The translations under genes and the position numbers were made by a program. A stretch of 64,000 nt of DNA from Coriaria nepalensis (taxonomy: Eukaryota; Streptophyta; Magnoliopsida; Cucurbitales; Coriariaceae), in contig CP114483.1 of assembly GCA_027186245.1 (NCBI GenBank), positions 3,234,001-3,298,000 on the forward strand. The letters are read 5' to 3'. This document shows positions 12,301 to 24,865 of the stretch, piece after piece. The notes under the pieces are model-generated. The model ran no database searches, was not told where the DNA came from, and was given only the letters and a program-made list of their open reading frames with translations. Numbering within the stretch: the first letter of the stretch is position 1; every line of letters begins with the position of its first letter.

Positions 12301-15300
12301 TTCGGAAGCTTGCGGAAAAAGGTATCCTTCTCAACACTGTCCTTTAAACTAAGAATTTCCATAAAATGGATCGTGTCGACCAACTTATTTTGGAAATATT
12401 CTGTCAATCCATATGTGGCAAAATTAGGTAACAAAAACAAAAAAATGAAGGATGAGAGTAAGAAAGGCAGAAGATAATATCATGGAACACACCACTATTT
12501 TCTATCAGCTTTGATGTATTCAACCTGCGGGAAGGCATGGAACTCAGAAGCCGCTGATAATCTGGAAGTAGAGACTGACAGAGAAAGGATAGAAAGATTT
12601 GCAAATGAAATGAATATCCCACAATCAAAACATTAAAAGAATTAAACAAAGAATTTAAAAAAAAAACCACCAAAACTCACAGTACCAGGTAATGTGGACT
12701 TTCACATACCCAGCACACACACATGCCAGCTAAAGTGTCTGGGTTGGAGAGAACACAAAAGACCAGAAAAATACTCAAGATGCAAAAAGGGAGTGTATGC
12801 GCAGGCATGCACTATAATCCACTATAGGGAGGATGACGTAAAAAGCACAGAAAGTTCAAGAGTTCTTATGATTAAGAGCAATAACCTTTGGAATGGAAGA
12901 GGTGTTACGCAGCTCCTCTGTTTTGCCCAATTTAACACCCGAGAAAAGTTCATAGATTAGACAGCCTATAATCAAATTCAAAAACTTAGATTGCTTTAAC
13001 AATGCTATATTCAAAAACATAGATTAGACGTAATTAATGATTTGCAATCCAATATCAAGTGAAGACTTAAGAAGCTATAGAGTTCGTGTTAAACCAAAGA
13101 TATAATAATACTGAGGTCTCTATATTTTCATTTCACCTTAACACATACAAATATTACATTACGTGAGTAATTTCTAAATAAATACTTATATAGTTTGATA
13201 TATAAGGATGAAAGTAGGATGGACTCCTTAGTTTTCAGTAAAAGAATTGAACACAGTCATGGACTATATGAGCTCAGCAACCTAGTGGAGTAAAGCCAGT
13301 TTAACTTCAAAATCTGATGGTGCTATTGTAAAGAACATCAAAGTATATGTGCCATCTAGTATATGGGAAAATGTAAATACAACATATATATCACAGCCTC
13401 AAGAGGGTAACTTTGGGCATTGCTCCAAAAACAAAAGTATAGAAACAGTATGTTTATTTATCATTTCCATTGAAAATCTTCCTAATCTACATAAAGATTC
13501 TATCTCCGGGAATGATTAAAAGACTTACCCAACCCCCAAGAATCAATGGCCCATGGTGGAGACTTTCTCACAGCGTCCCAGTCAGATTTTGCCAATTCCA
13601 TTGGCTTATACTGTGATCCAATGAGCCATGCATATTGCTGAATGAGCAAAGACGATAACAATTAGATCAAACTCATAATAGAAAGCCCTACAGGGAGGAA
13701 ATCCACAGTTGAGGCACACCAGATTAAAGAAACATCTCAAAAGCAGAAGTGAAATTTTATCTATCAAAACTTCAATCCAAATGTAAATGCCATGGATATC
13801 AAAAGTCAATTTGAAATGTAATGTTTCATTCATGAATGTTGAGACTGTAATTCAAGACAAGCCTCGAGTCATTTTTGAGAAAGGTAGGATAACATGATGC
13901 GACTTGGTTGCAAGGTAGTGTGCTATATATCACAAAAATGTTTTCTTGACAAGGATTCTCATTGACAATCAATTGCTTGGATTTTTTTTATTTTATTTTT
14001 TACCAAGATTTGCTTTGACTTTGTTAACCTGCACAAGAATAGTTTCCAAGTTTCGCACAAAGTTCCAACTCAATTCATATGGTATAAAGGTATAGTATAG
14101 ATCATAGAAATAATTCAAGAAAAGCAGCCCAAAGTATGATTTTAAGATATAAGAATTACCAGCATCGACCCAGTGGAGGCTTCACTATTCCCGTCAATCT
14201 CAGATAGCACATCAAAAGCATGAAGCTTCCAATCCAAAGTTGGAGTGACAACAACACTGGCCAAGCAAACATTACCATGAACCTGGAGTAATCATAGGTA
14301 GTTAGAAAGTAAACTAAGGTGTGGGGGCAAGGATCAAAGAGTGTTAGTTATGGAAAAAAATTACCCATCTAATTGGAACATTGCTTTGAGCAGAGACGTT
14401 TAAATGCAAACAAAATTATCCGGACATACTTACAAGTTTACAATCATTATTTAGGAAGCTCACAGCCTTAGCTATCTGGTGCAGTCCCCACGCATAATAC
14501 TCATCCCTGTCATCAAGTGAAAGTCGTCCAATTTATATTGACATTGAAATCATCCATTAATAAGAAAACCAAACGAAATACGACTATTTTGCATGCAATA
14601 TTATGTACACCCCAAGACACATGCTCCCAGATGCAGAACCAAGAATTTACATTGACAATCAAGTACCCGATCATCATATCACAAAACAATCAAATACTCC
14701 AAAATTACCTGTCTTATTCGTACTCAAGTCTACTTATGTCAAGCAAACTGATTGGACCCGCTCACTTCCTTTTATACCACCCATTTTGTCCTCCAAATCT
14801 ATTTCCATAAATTCTAAGTTTACTTGCTTCTCAACACCAATACCTAATTAAGTCTAAGTTCAACAGGGCTATAATTAACCAAACTCTCCTACTGTTGCAA
14901 CTTGCAAGGCAAGAGAGGTAAAAAAAAACCTAGTCATATTCGCAATGAGCAGTGATGGAATAACTAAAATTATAGGATTTACCAATGACACTAAACAAGT
15001 TAAAAAAGCTAAAGAACTGACATAATTGGGCAGGAGCAGCTATTACCTCTGTGTATCTTCTAGACCTAGTTCCTTGATTTTTTCAGAAAGCGGCATAACA
15101 GGCTCTGTTACAATATAGATTGTAACTTTTGCAGCAGAACCATCAAAAGTTTCTGCTTCAGTACTCTGAAGAAATGATAAAATATTTGGATGCCTAACCT
15201 GAGTAACAATTAAATTAACAGATAAAAATTAGTGTTTTCACATAGAGCATTATTTAACAGAATTAGCATACTTGAGGAGAAATGAGAGGTATCTAAGTCT

Positions 15301-16602
15301 CAGATATTGCCCTAGACTTCTATATGAAGCATGTTGAACTAAGAAATGTATGTTCTTCTACTACATACGTACTAAATTGAAGCTTTAATATTTTCACTAC
15401 TGTTGTCTGTAACTGAAAAGGTAAAATAGGAGTATTTACTTAAGTTGGAGGAATTACTTGATAATTTAATCACATGAAACCCAAATAACAAAGATGGCGC
15501 AGGAAGGTTTTCTAATTTCATAAAAGGTCTAGAATTTTATACAAGAGGTTTTAAGGAGTAACTTGCATCAGATTCCTGGTCCAATTTGTGCTTCTAAGGC
15601 CATAGTATCAGGGATATGATCACAATGAATCTTTTACACTGAAAAAAACATACAGGAAAATATTTCTGGCAAATGATATTTGATTCTATCCAATATAATT
15701 AGATATAATTGGTTAAATGGCCATCAACATCTTACAGTGCGCAGCCGTTTGACACCGTTTCGGCCTGCTGCCAAATGACCATCCTGAGCATTACTTCCCG
15801 AAAGGGAAAATATAGACACTGGAGTTCCATCATCCTGAAAATTACCCATTACGACATAAACTTAAAATGGAAATGAAAGAGTAGCAGGAAGAAGTTGTAG
15901 AAGAAAGTAAAACATCAGCATGTATCTTCATAAGGTAAGAATCCAAAAATTTTGGGCATGGTCATTACTAAACATCCCTATTCACACAGCATAAACATCT
16001 TACACATGCATTATTGGGTTATTATATATCTAGGTTTGGTACTCACATGCATATAAAGGGCAACAAGGTTAAGATTCACCAATTTTAATATCCATTGATC
16101 ACAGTTCATGTCCTTATCACTTCCTATAGAAAAGAAACATTCTACAAATTCAATCACCAAAGTTCCAAACGTCCATATTCATTCAAAATTCAAACAAATC
16201 CAACCCCATTTCAAAAATTCAATAGGCCAAAAGACACTAAGAAACCACGTCTAATTCAAAAACCAAACTCAAAAGAAATTACAATTCAAACAACTCCAGA
16301 ATTAAGAAAATTCAGCTCATCCACACCCCTAAATCTACAAAATTAGGAGGCGGGATCAATCACGAGCACAGGATTTATAAACATCAACTTCCACAACCAC
16401 TCACTTCTTCACTCTACTCCCTCTCTCTATCTCTCACGCAAATACGAGGAAGAAACAGAGTCTCAGAAATGAATACCTTAGAGGTGGCGCGAAAGTGAGT
16501 CCAAGAGCCCCAAGCAGAGGGGTAAGGATCACCGATATTGTAGGGTAGATCTTTAGGTCCCGTCCCAGATCCGCCCACCACTCCCTTCAAGAACTTGAAC
16601 AT
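3357..16602 (-). CDS. SCY1-like pseudokinase with HEAT repeats (CTEXP/Cex1 type)
   Basis: Family members link nuclear tRNA export to cytosolic translation (yeast Cex1) and bind COPI coats (SCYL1). The start MFKFLKGVVGG and the 794-residue length match Arabidopsis At2g40730. Exons, 5' to 3': 16602-16477, 15834-15736, 15198-15047, 14506-14434, 14282-14160, 13637-13529, 12965-12886, 12574-12493, 12400-12261, 12141-12031, 11893-11777, 11510-11421, 7105-7052, 6825-6751, 6520-6445, 6248-6149, 4956-4887, 4532-4465, 4224-4106, 4012-3764, 3628-3357; the phase closes throughout. The catalytic HRD is replaced by HGN (VHGN, about residue 151) and there is no DFG, so it is a pseudokinase. The middle is helical HEAT-type repeat; the tail has two acidic DDPW/DDLW-like repeats and a basic GRGRGAK stretch. 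Introns 12 and 16 hold transposable elements but every exon is intact. Confidence 0.93.
5072..5667. mobile_element. Non-autonomous hAT-type DNA transposon in SCYL intron 16
   Basis: A 596-bp block with imperfect terminal inverted repeats: left 'taggtgtcaaaacggg', right (reverse complement) 'tagagatgtcaaaatggg'. It is flanked by a perfect 8-bp direct repeat GAAGGCAA (5064-5071 and 5668-5675). An 8-bp duplication with TA-G-initial repeats is typical of hAT elements. The ends are GC-rich and contain the repeated word 'gcacggcatgg', partly inverted between the two ends; the middle is AT-rich. No transposase frame is present. Confidence 0.8.
7252..7519 (-). repeat. 3' LTR of the SCYL-intron Copia element
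   Basis: 268-bp terminal repeat running from TGTTGTTTGTGG to ATTCTACA on the plus strand. It differs from its partner by a few substitutions and by a short insertion (TATATCAC) near position 7286. Confidence 0.92.
7676..10672 (-). pseudogene. Broken Copia gag-pol (no reverse transcriptase)
   Basis: The frame is interrupted several times. Gag lies at 10672-10451 and, shifted, at 10419-9709, with a CCHC knuckle (CDHCRRPGHTKDNC) near 9870. The protease motif IIDSGASDHMTG is near 9560. The pre-integrase HxxH/CxxC segment (WHYRLGHPN) lies in 9473-9009. Integrase pieces sit in 8987-8757 and 8739-8422. The next recognisable domain is RNase H at 8041-7676 (FSNADWAESVQDRRST, WLKRVLKEL), so the YVDD-bearing polymerase has been lost between them. 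The copy cannot be autonomous. Confidence 0.88.
10698..10709 (-). other. Primer binding site (initiator tRNA-Met)
   Basis: On the minus strand TGGTATCAAAGC follows the 5' LTR directly. It matches the usual Copia primer site TGGTATCAGAGC with one change. Confidence 0.85.
10710..10968 (-). repeat. 5' LTR of the SCYL-intron Copia element
   Basis: 259-bp copy of the repeat at 7252-7519. It lies directly beside the tRNA primer site, which fixes the element's orientation as minus. Confidence 0.92.
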
Positions 16603-17304
16603 TTTTCTTCTTCCACGTCTTCAATTTCTTCTTCTCTGTAAGAGAGGGATAGAGAGGGGAGAGGGGATTCAATTCGATCTGGAGCTCTCTGTGAGAGAGA
16701 CAGAGACACAGAGCGATGCAGAATACGAAAGGTAAGAATTAAAAAAAAAAGAGAAAATGAAAGCGAATTCGATCTCAAATTCTCAATCGATCTTAATTCT
16801 GGGCTTCGCTGAATCGCTGCTCATAGATTTCTGCAGCCATCGCCAGATCAGGAAGACAGGAACCATATGATCCGTGCATGTTAATAGAATCTTTTATTAC
16901 TTATTACATCCTTAATTTTGTTTTTGTTTAATTTTATTTTTCATTATATGTTTTTTTATTTAAGTTAATCAGATAGAGTTTTGATGTTAACCGAAATTAT
17001 TTAATTGCTATTTAAAATTATATATAGTTTTATCGTATAAAATTAAAAGCATATGACGCCATGGAAATTTAATGAAAAAGCGGTAAATAACTAAATTGTC
17101 ATAATTTAAAGGAGTAAAATGTAGATTTTCATAATTTAGGGGTCACTTACTACAATTTACAATTTTACCCATAGAAGAAGTCTTAATTTACATTCTAATA
17201 AAGCCCAAGCTCGACCGGCGGGTAATTTAAGATCATAGCGGGCATCTCCTTCTCGATGCCAAAAGTAAAATTATGACTAACCAACGACCTTAAGATTTAT
17301 ATCA
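16603..17304. promoter_or_regulatory. Divergent intergenic region between SCYL and FMN hydrolase genes
   Basis: 702 bp separate two head-to-head start codons, so both promoters and 5' leaders should lie here. Next to the SCYL start is a purine/pyrimidine-rich stretch (AGAGAG, about 16640-16760), typical of a plant 5' leader. The middle (16900-17170) is strongly AT-rich. I could not assign a specific TATA box or transcription start. Confidence 0.5.
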
Positions 17305-19376
17305 ATGGCTTTGATTTTGGGACGACCCGCTATCTCCTTGTTCCCCTTACCTCCAAGAAGAAGCTCCGCTACACTAAGTCTAAATCCCACAAAAATGGCA
17401 CTAAATCTCAGTCAAAGTCAAACCAAGAGCTCCATATCAGCCTCTTTCACTGACACCGCTCGGAGCAGTGATAGCAGGAACACTAGAAGGCTTCCGATTC
17501 TGCTTTTCGATATCATGGATACCATTGTTCGTGACCCTTTTTATGAGGATGTTCCTGCCTTCTTCAGGTGCAAGGTTTTTTTTTTTTTTTTTTTAAATTG
17601 ATTGGATGTTTCATATGTGGTTCTATCTGGTTTCATATGTGAATTTGAATTGATTGGATGTTTTCGAATTTCTAGAGTTTTAATTCTTTAGTTCAAATCT
17701 GAGTAATGGGTTAATTTTTGTTTCTTTTTCTGGATTTTGATACAAGCTCATGAATTGTGGTGAAGTGGGCATTTGTTATTTTTTAGATTGAGTTTTTGGT
17801 TCACTTTAACATCCCCATTATGTTTTCCATCAAAATAGAAAAAACTTATACGTATAAGAACAAACTATGTTAGGATAATGTTGTAGTTTCGAGGGGATAG
17901 AAGTATAAAACAAGTTTATTAGTTGAATGAAGTATGAACTATGAAGTCGTTTTTCCTTGAATCATTGGTCTGGTTTGTTCGGTATTGAAGTGTGATTCTC
18001 TCTGACTAATCTGGTTTCATACTGCTAATTTGACCTTTGTTAAGAAAGTGGTGTGCTATAATAGAATTTTAGATGATAAGTTCTACCATGTAATTGGTTC
18101 TGAAAGATCTCTGCTTGATTTCATATCGTCAATGAAGGAAGTTTTCTTGTTATGCTTGTTTTAGTGCCTTCATTTGCAGCTAGTGTGTCGTAATTATAAC
18201 GAACGGTGTCCAAGTCCTATGAATTCATACATATTTTTTTTTAATGGGTTTGACTCTACTTGCTGCATGCATTTTGACAAAACTTAATTGTGTTTCCATA
18301 TCATTTCATAGTTAAATTGCCTTGACATTTGATACTCAGAATGTCCATGGATGAACTGATAGAAAGCAAGCACCCAACTGCATGGGTAGAGTTTGAAAAG
18401 GGGCTGATTGATGAGGTATCCCTCTCAATTTTATGAAAGGTTGTTTATTCGAATTTAAGTTCCACGGGTCTTTGACTACTATTGAGTATTCTTGGTCCTT
18501 CTTACTGCAACTTTCTGTTTCTTTCAGGCCGAGTTGGCTAGAAAATTTTTTAAAGATGGAAGGCCTTTTGATTTGGAAGGTTGGTTGGAATTTCCTGCTC
18601 TCTCTTTTCTTTTTAGTGTATATTAACTAATAACCATTTTCTTTTCAGGCCTTAAGAACTGTATGAGAAGTGGATATTCTTATATCGAAGGTGTTGAAGA
18701 ATTGCTCTGTGGATTACACAAAAACAACTACGAGATCCATGCTTTCACAAATTATCCCATCTGGTAAGGAAAAATACCATCCACTTTTCTTCCTTCATGC
18801 AGTGCAATCTCTCATTGTTTCTTGGAAAAATTCTTATGGTAGGTACAAAATGATCGAGGACAAGTTAGAAATCTCTAGATATATATCTTGGACCTTTTGC
18901 TCATGTTTAAACGGTACGTTCGACAATTTTACATGCTCTGTTGTATGATTTTAAAAAAGATGTATAAACAGTGAGTGATCGTGTTTTCTATATGTTTTAA
19001 GGGAAAAGAAAGCCAGATCCTGAATTCTACTTGGAAGTTATAAGACATCTTAAAGTTGAACCAACAAATTGCATTTTCATCGATGACAGGTTTGTTTTTT
19101 CTTTCTTCGGTCATTCATTAAATAATGAGTATTTCTATATTTAAAACTTTGCACATGGAGACAACCTAAATCAATTTGGTCTTGTATCTCTGAATTTGTG
19201 GTAAGATGTATCTCATTGCTGATTAGTGTGAACATTACAGGAAGAAAAATGTAGAGGCAGCAAACGAGGTTGGCATAGTTGGTGTACATTTCAAGAATGC
19301 TGATTTGCTGCTGCAAGATCTTTCTCTCATGGGGATTGTTATATCGTCGGATAAACATAACCCAAGCCAGGATTAA
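17305..19376 (+). CDS. FHY1: Plastid FMN hydrolase (HAD superfamily, cpFHy1 type)
   Basis: HAD-family phosphatase that dephosphorylates FMN to riboflavin in the plastid; the match is to Arabidopsis cpFHy1 (At1g79790). Exons: 17305-17567, 18340-18415, 18528-18579, 18649-18763, 18843-18913, 19002-19089, 19241-19376; the phase closes at 266 residues. Residues 1-60 are rich in Ser, Thr and Arg and poor in acidic residues, as in a chloroplast transit peptide. HAD motif I reads FDIMDT (D69): the second aspartate is at +3 rather than the usual +2. Motif II is HAFTNYP, motif III is GKRKPDPEF, and motif IV is IFIDDR. The odd motif I matches my memory of the Arabidopsis protein, so it is probably a subfamily trait. 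A poly-T tract lies just after exon 1. Confidence 0.93.
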
Positions 19377-20467
19377 CCTATCCTAGCAAAGAATACTCTC
19401 CTTGATTTATAACAGTTTGGACATTCCCATTCTTTCAATCACACTTAGCATTTTGGGGTTCTTATGTTCTTCGTTTTTTTATTTTTTTATTTTTTGGTAG
19501 CGATCTGTCCATAGTAGAATTCTAACAAATTTTAAGCCCAAGGCTTAAAATTGGTATTGCCTGCTAGAATGCTACTCCATATATTCACCCTACCCTCTTT
19601 ATTTTCCCACCATTTTTGTATTGAGCTCATCTCCAATTTCTTAAAAATTAGATTGATACATATTCCTTTGAAACACTTTTGTAGGCATAGTGAAGGCAGT
19701 AGATTTTTGGGTTCCTCCGGCTTCTACAAAAAGAAAAGAACTTGAATTATAGCCACTTACCAACTTCACAGACACGGCAGAATGACATGGTGGCAATCTA
19801 TAAAGATAGAGAAACAAAGTTCAGTTTCTATCACCAACAGTCGTCTGATTCATAACCATTTGGTTTCTTTCTTCCATTTACTAAAGAAGTAAAGCAATTA
19901 CCATTTTCTTCTTATATGCACTACGTCACAAACAATCAATTAGAGAAACGAGTTGAGCATGTATGATGACAAAAGGAAAAAACCAAACAATGACCAAAGA
20001 AAAGTGCTTGTTGTTTTCTAATTACTTTCTCACATGGCGGCAGGTCAGGCAAGCCTGATAAGGTTGGTCCTACAGAAAGCTTTACTCTTTTTACTTTAGC
20101 CATCGTCGGTTTCCTTTTGTACCAATTAGTCAAGATTCCTTATGGATGGACATAAACAATTCCACGATGCTCTACCAACCCATCACTTTCATACTCATAT
20201 GTTTTCTCTGTAATTTGTTTCTTGTAATCTCATTCTTCCATCTTTCTTTTTCTACTACTTATCATGTTCTATTTTTCTCTTTCTACGACCTCTAATTCCC
20301 AGCTGATTTTCTGGTCCGACCTATTCCTTTCATCCGAAAACCAACTGATCAGAACTCCTAAATCTTGTTCTTCGTTTCTTTTTTCTTCTCATCTTTTTGT
20401 CCCCAGTTGAGGTCAATAAAATTTCATTGATCTCTTTCAGTTTTTTTTCAGAGATCAAGATAATCGG
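19377..20467. other. Intergenic region between FMN hydrolase and NLR
   Basis: This holds the 3' UTR of the FMN hydrolase gene and the upstream region of the NLR. From about 20200 it is pyrimidine-rich (many TTTCT/CTTTT words), as expected for a 5' leader. No CC-domain-coding exon was found here that could supply the N terminus missing from the NLR. Confidence 0.55.
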
Positions 20468-23400
20468 ATGGAGACAGAAATAAAAGGTAAGCAAGTCTTA
20501 GTGTCTGAAAGAACTGCGGAAACAAGGCAGACTCATGTAGTGATGGGACCAGGAGCTTCTACTCATGGTTCTGTCTTAATGAGTGGAGAGACCAGCTTGA
20601 ATTATGCGACAACCATTAATAATTACGGTAATCTATATGCACCTTCTGGAATACAACAGACTGATCATGGAATAAGTGAGCGTCCAATGTCGATCAGGCC
20701 CATATCTGGGATAGATGCTGCGTCTTTTGAATCTCGGGAGACGATCTTCAACGAAATTATTGACACTGTCAAGGGCAACCAATTCAATATGATTGGAATA
20801 TGGGGGATGGGAGGGATCGGCAAGACGACTCTTGCCATTAAAGTTGCACAACAAGCAAAACATCTTTTCGATGCGGTGGTGATGGCAACTATATCTCAGA
20901 ATCCGAATAGGAGAGCTGTACAAGGCCAGATAGCAGACAAGCTTAAGCAGGAGAGCGATGAGGGAAGAGCAGATCGGCTGTTCCAAAACCTTCAATCTAA
21001 GAAAAATGTTCTTATAATATTGGATGATATTTGGGAGAGCTTTGACCTCTATAATATAGGAGTTCCTTTTGGATCTCAACATAAAGGTTGCAAAGTTATT
21101 CTAACTTCTCGAAATTTACAAGTTTGTAAGAACATGGTAAGTCAGAAGAACTTACCAGTTGAAATCCTTAGAGATCGCGAAGCTGCTGATCTATTTCATA
21201 GCAAGGCAGGTGATTATGGTGAGCTTCCAGAAAAGGTCCTTTTGGCGGAGCAAATAATTAAAGAATGTGGAGGATTGCCTCTTGCTATTGCAATTGTTGC
21301 AGCAGGATTGCGGGACCAAGACATATCGTATTGGAAGGACACGGCTAATCAACTAGAGACGTCTGATTTAGATAAAAAGATTTTTAATTCTGTAGAGTTG
21401 AGTATCAAGATATTACCAAAGGAAGCACGACTATTATTCTTGCTTTGTTCTCTATTCCCTGAAGATTATAATATCCTTATAGTAAAGTTATGGTTATATG
21501 GGTTGGGTTTGAATTTCTTTGAGAAAGTGGATGATGTGGAAGCGGCATTGACAAGAGTCGAAAAACTGACTTCTAGCTTGAAGTCTTCTTGCTTATTACT
21601 GGGGGGAAGATACAAGAAGGATGTCAAAATGCATGATATCGTTAGAGATGCAGCCTTAGAAATTGCATCTAAAAGTGGTCATGTGTTCCTTACAAGATTA
21701 AAAGGCGAAGAATTGTCAAAGTGGATGGCCATCTCATTTTGTCCAAATGATATTAAGAAACTTGAACTTCCACATAAATTGGATTGACCCCTACTTGAAA
21801 TACTGATCTTAAATTTCTTATTCTTGAACAGTGAAAAAACCCTACCAATCCATGAAGATTTCTTTATGGGGATGAATAAGCTTACTGTTTTGGAAATAAG
21901 TGGGATGGAATTCAAGAAGCTACCACGATCTCTCAAATGTCTAGAAAATCTTCAGGTATTATGTTTCGATGATTGTGTATTAGGGGATATATCTAGTGTG
22001 GGAATGCTGAAGAAGTTAGTTGTACTTGGCATTCTTAATTCTGATCTTGAAGTTTTACCAGAAGAAGTTGGCCAATTAACAAATCTACGGGTCTTAGTTT
22101 TGAGAGCCAAAGGTAATTCTGACATCCTAGTTGAAATCGGTGCTCTTCAAAGTCTATCTAATTTAGAAGCACTTTCAATAGAAGACTTTTTTAAATGGGA
22201 GGATAAAAATGCAAGCATTGAAGAGCTAATAGTCTTGTCTCACTTGAAAATCTTGGATATTTGCATCCCGTATGTCCCATCATTGACTTCTCAACTGCCA
22301 TTCGAAAACTTGTCTAGATTCCAAATATCTGTCGGTTCTAAATGTAGTAAGTTATATGATTATAATACGTCTTTACTTCTTGTGGGGTGTCATCTCTCTA
22401 ACATTGGAGTCAAGAAGGTGATGAAAAAAATCGAATTTTTATCTTACAGAAAGATGTTAGGACTAGGCGATATTTTGCTTTCATCTAATTTATATGGAGG
22501 AGGAGTTTTGAAGACGCTTAAAGTTGATAGTTGCGATGAGGTGGAGTTTATCTACAGCACAAAAAATTGGGGTGTTAAATTCTCATTTCCTTCATTACGT
22601 GAATTATATCTAAGGAAGCTTAGCCACTTAAAAGAGATCTTCCATGGCAACTTTGTGACTTTCAATAACTTAACTCATTTAACAGTAGTTGAATGTCATC
22701 AACTGGTACACATCTTCACATGTACCGTAGCAAAAAGTCTTTCTCAGATCCAAACTCTCGTAGTGGGGGATTGCAACAACTTGGAAGTAATATTCCGTAT
22801 TGAAGAAGAGACATTGATGGAAACTGTGGACCTCCCGCAGTTAACTAAGCTAGGTCTTCGGAAACTACCAAAGCTCAAGTGTTTAGACTCGTTCTCCATT
22901 GTGCAAGAAATGCTCTTGGGTGATCAGGTACTTCATTGACTTAGTTGATTCTATTCAATGAACACTATCATTAAAAAACAAAAAAGTAGTATTAAAAGCA
23001 GATGTTAGTTTGAGACTTCGATAAATTTCAATGCTAGTATGTTACATATTGATTTTTGCAGGTTCACTGTCCCTCTTCTGAGATGAATAAAAATTTAAAA
23101 GTTCAGAATTACGGTGGTCTGTTACAGTGCAGCATTGTGACTCTCAATAACTTAACTTACTTGAAAGTAGATGGGTGTGATCAACTACGATTCATCTTCA
23201 CACACACTGCATCAAAAAGTCTTTCCAGGATCCAAACTCTTGAAATATACAGATGCGATAATTTAGAAGTAATAATATTTAGTAGTGAAGAAGTGACATC
23301 GGCAGAAGTGAACATCCCACAGTTACATACGTTAGTGCTTTCCAACCTACCAAAGCTAAAGTGTTTAGACTCACTCTCCATTGTGCAAGAAAGGCTCTCT

Positions 23401-24327
23401 GGTGAACGTCCCTCCTTAGAGGTGAATAAATTGAAAGAGATTTTCAGTGGGTTTCCTAAGTTGACAAGATTAACAGTTTCTAATTGTGGTAGTTTCCGAG
23501 GTATTGGACCTCATGTAACCCTACCGGATAGAATAGAAGAATTCTCACTGAAGTATGATCCTGCATGCCCTAATGAAGAGCTACAGGTTCTTGCAGCAAA
23601 TCCAACATTAACGATGTTAAATTTGGGGTATTTATCAAAATTACAAAAGATTGAGTGGAATACAGAAACGGATCAAAATTTAAGAATATTTGAAATTTCT
23701 GGTTGCATGAGTCGGCCAAGTATTTTTGAAGATCATACAAATACTCTCAGATTTCCATCTTTGAGCAGTTTGTCAATGATTAACTGTCATAAGATGTTCC
23801 AATTGACTTCCCAATCCCAAGACACTCTAAAGCAAGATACCATACAACCCCTATTTGATCACAGGGTATATATATTATGTTTTGCTTTATTTTTCCGTGT
23901 TTATTTTAAAAGAGTGTTTAAATAGAATAAATAAATAAATATGTCAAAAGATTCATAAACATGAATATTTTTTATTTTTATTTTTAAATTCATAGGTTGA
24001 ATTTGGCGCCTTAAAGTATTTGATGATTGATGGCTTCTACGACTTGGAACAAGTACATACGATCGAAGGGCCACCACTTTTCTTGTTCTCTCATTTAGTA
24101 AGGCTGGAATTGTGTAATCTACATAGTTTGAAGCATTTATGGTGGAATGACAATATGATCAATGATGGTACCCATGAATATTTTGGTCTTCCAAACCTCA
24201 AGTGCTTGATGATGAAGAATTGTGGTAGTTTGAGATTTGTCTTCACTCCTTGTGCAGCTAAACATATCGGACAACTAAAATATCTATATATTACAGATTG
24301 CGAGATGATGGAAGAAATAGTAGTTTC

Positions 24328-24865
24328 TGTTGGCATATTTCAACATATGGGGCCACACATGTAAATATATTTTAATGTGTTAGTGCTATCATATAATTAA
24401 GCCTAAATAAAGTGATCTAATTAAGAATTAAATATTAGGTTTAAGGGTATAATTGTCATAGAATTAATGCGTTGATACATTAGTGAAATTTCTATATTTG
24501 ATGAGGGGCCAAATTAGAAATATCTAATACTTAAATAACCAATGGTTATTTAAAGCGGTTATGGTCCCCAAATTGTACGAAGAGAAAAATAAATAAATAA
24601 AATAAAAAAAATTCTTCTCTGCATCCCCATCAACAGAGAAAGAAGGACAATATTATTGTCGTAAGGTTCGTACCAATTTGGAAGATCACAACTCGTAAAT
24701 TCACCTCCAGTAATGGATTCAGGTACGCTTCCGCTTTCTATATCTCCACTTTCTTTTGAATTTACATGGGTAGTAACAAGTGATTTTAAGATTTATTACA
24801 AATCACGTTAGATATACGATTATGCATACTCTAACAAGATATATACGATTATGCATACTCTAACA
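24328..24865 (+). repeat. 5' LTR of the NLR-exon Copia element
   Basis: 538 bp, beginning TGTTGGCATATTTC and ending ACTCTAACA. Its 3' end contains a short tandem duplication of 'tacgattatgcatactctaa'. The same duplication is in the 3' LTR, so it predates this insertion. Confidence 0.94.

Noticed and set aside
17568..17601. Single-exon FMN hydrolase ending in the poly-T tract
   Set aside because: The 98-codon frame runs into intron 1. Splicing at 17567|18340 restores the conserved HAD protein.
20633..21082. 149-codon minus-strand open frame
   Set aside because: Antisense to the NB-ARC exon, which carries all expected motifs on the plus strand.
21824..22939. A separate LRR-only gene
   Set aside because: Same frame as the NB-ARC exon upstream and separated from it only by one TGA and 36 bases. 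It is the continuation of the broken NLR.
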